Shown one piece after another: positions 4,997-5,081 of a stretch of 5,081 nt of DNA. This DNA is from Yoonia sp. GTDB taxonomy: Bacteria; Pseudomonadota; Alphaproteobacteria; Rhodobacterales; Rhodobacteraceae. The stretch lies in assembly GCA_020627605.1 (NCBI GenBank), contig JAHDGO010000008.1:14688-19768 (forward strand), given 5' to 3'. Within the stretch, counting starts at the first letter, position 1. Each line of letters begins with the position of its first letter. Both the position numbers and the translations under genes were made by a program. Below the pieces are notes generated by a model that did no database searches, was not told where the DNA came from, and was given only the letters and a program-made list of their open reading frames with translations.

Positions 4997-5081
4997 AGCC
5001 CTATGTCCACCATACGTATGCCCCCGCAGGACAACGGCCCCTGCCCCAATACGTGCCCTAGCTTTGTGAAACCGTGAGTTC
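4993..5081 (-). CDS. nnrE: C-terminal end of NAD(P)H-hydrate epimerase (YjeF_N domain), truncated by window edge
   Basis: Only the last 28 codons and stop are visible (codons from 5079). The encoded sequence contains FTKLGHVLGQG, then CGG and MVDIGL before TGA at 4995-4993. This matches the end of YjeF_N domains in alphaproteobacterial Nnr proteins, where a K-GH-L-G, CG and V-DIGL series closes the domain before the linker to the dehydratase. The epimerase interconverts the R and S forms of NAD(P)HX so that the dehydratase can act on both. The stop falls exactly at the domain border and overlaps the TTG of nnrD by two bases. It could be the end of a separate epimerase gene, or the N-terminal half of one nnr gene broken by a frameshift. 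The rest of the domain lies outside the window, so the call rests on this short tail and on the neighbour. Confidence 0.75.
   Translation of the reverse strand, partial: THGFTKLGHVLGQGPLSCGGIRMVDIGL

Noticed and set aside
4990..5000. Programmed -1 ribosomal frameshifting joining the epimerase and dehydratase frames.
   Set aside because: The site reads ATA GGG CTT TGA in the epimerase frame, which has no X-XXY-YYZ slippery heptamer, and a -1 slip from CTT to GCT would re-pair poorly. Re-initiation at TTGA or an indel explains it better.
4622..5077. Long open frames on the plus strand opposite the nnr region.
   Set aside because: They are antisense to well-conserved nnrD codons, have no recognisable domain and no ribosome-binding site, and are expected in GC-rich DNA.
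1..5081. A previously undescribed multi-gene defence, mobile or biosynthetic system.
   Set aside because: Both strands were read; the genes belong to known housekeeping families or are single unlinked accessory genes, with no shared operon suggesting a new system.

Overview
This 5.1 kb stretch is most consistent with an alphaproteobacterium of the order Rhodobacterales (roseobacter-like). The evidence is a ribosomal protein L9 with a long acidic tail, a tRNA-Leu(TAG) directly in front of tig, an Nnr-type NAD(P)HX-repair locus, an orphan Hcp, and moderately high GC coding sequence. The genus cannot be fixed from the window. No CRISPR array, transposase, phage gene or multi-gene defence or secretion cluster is visible; most of it is ordinary chromosome.

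Layout, left to right. (1) The 3' part of rplI (+), followed by a strong intrinsic terminator. (2) A monocistronic FMN-binding PPOX-type flavoprotein of the DR2398-like family (+). (3) A small exported protein of unknown function on the minus strand, whose stop lies 6 bp from that of the flavoprotein. (4) A divergent intergenic region of about 200 bp with a good promoter and a palindrome for the next gene. (5) An orphan Hcp1-family type VI secretion tube-like protein (+), ended by a hairpin it shares with tig. (6) On the minus strand, tRNA-Leu(TAG) and tig (trigger factor) only 23 nt apart, probably one transcription unit. (7) A terminator-like hairpin just in front of the tRNA, then the NAD(P)HX dehydratase domain and, cut by the window edge, the end of the NAD(P)HX epimerase domain.

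The most unusual part is the NAD(P)HX-repair locus on the right. In many bacteria the epimerase (YjeF_N) and dehydratase (carbohydrate-kinase fold) are one fused protein, Nnr. Here the two are in different frames: the epimerase frame ends in TGA exactly at the domain junction, and a TTG codon in the -1 frame overlaps it as TTGA. This is either a natural gene fission with translational coupling or a one-base frameshift. The dehydratase also carries an in-frame insert of about 69 nt that is itself a 68-bp imperfect palindrome. It adds about 23 Gly/Pro/Arg-rich residues just before the VVLDADAL strand, which looks like a mobile palindromic repeat inside a coding sequence.

Functionally the genes are mostly unrelated housekeeping units: translation (L9, tRNA-Leu), nascent-chain folding (trigger factor) and metabolite repair (Nnr). 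Between them sit three accessory single genes: the flavoprotein, the exported protein and the orphan Hcp.
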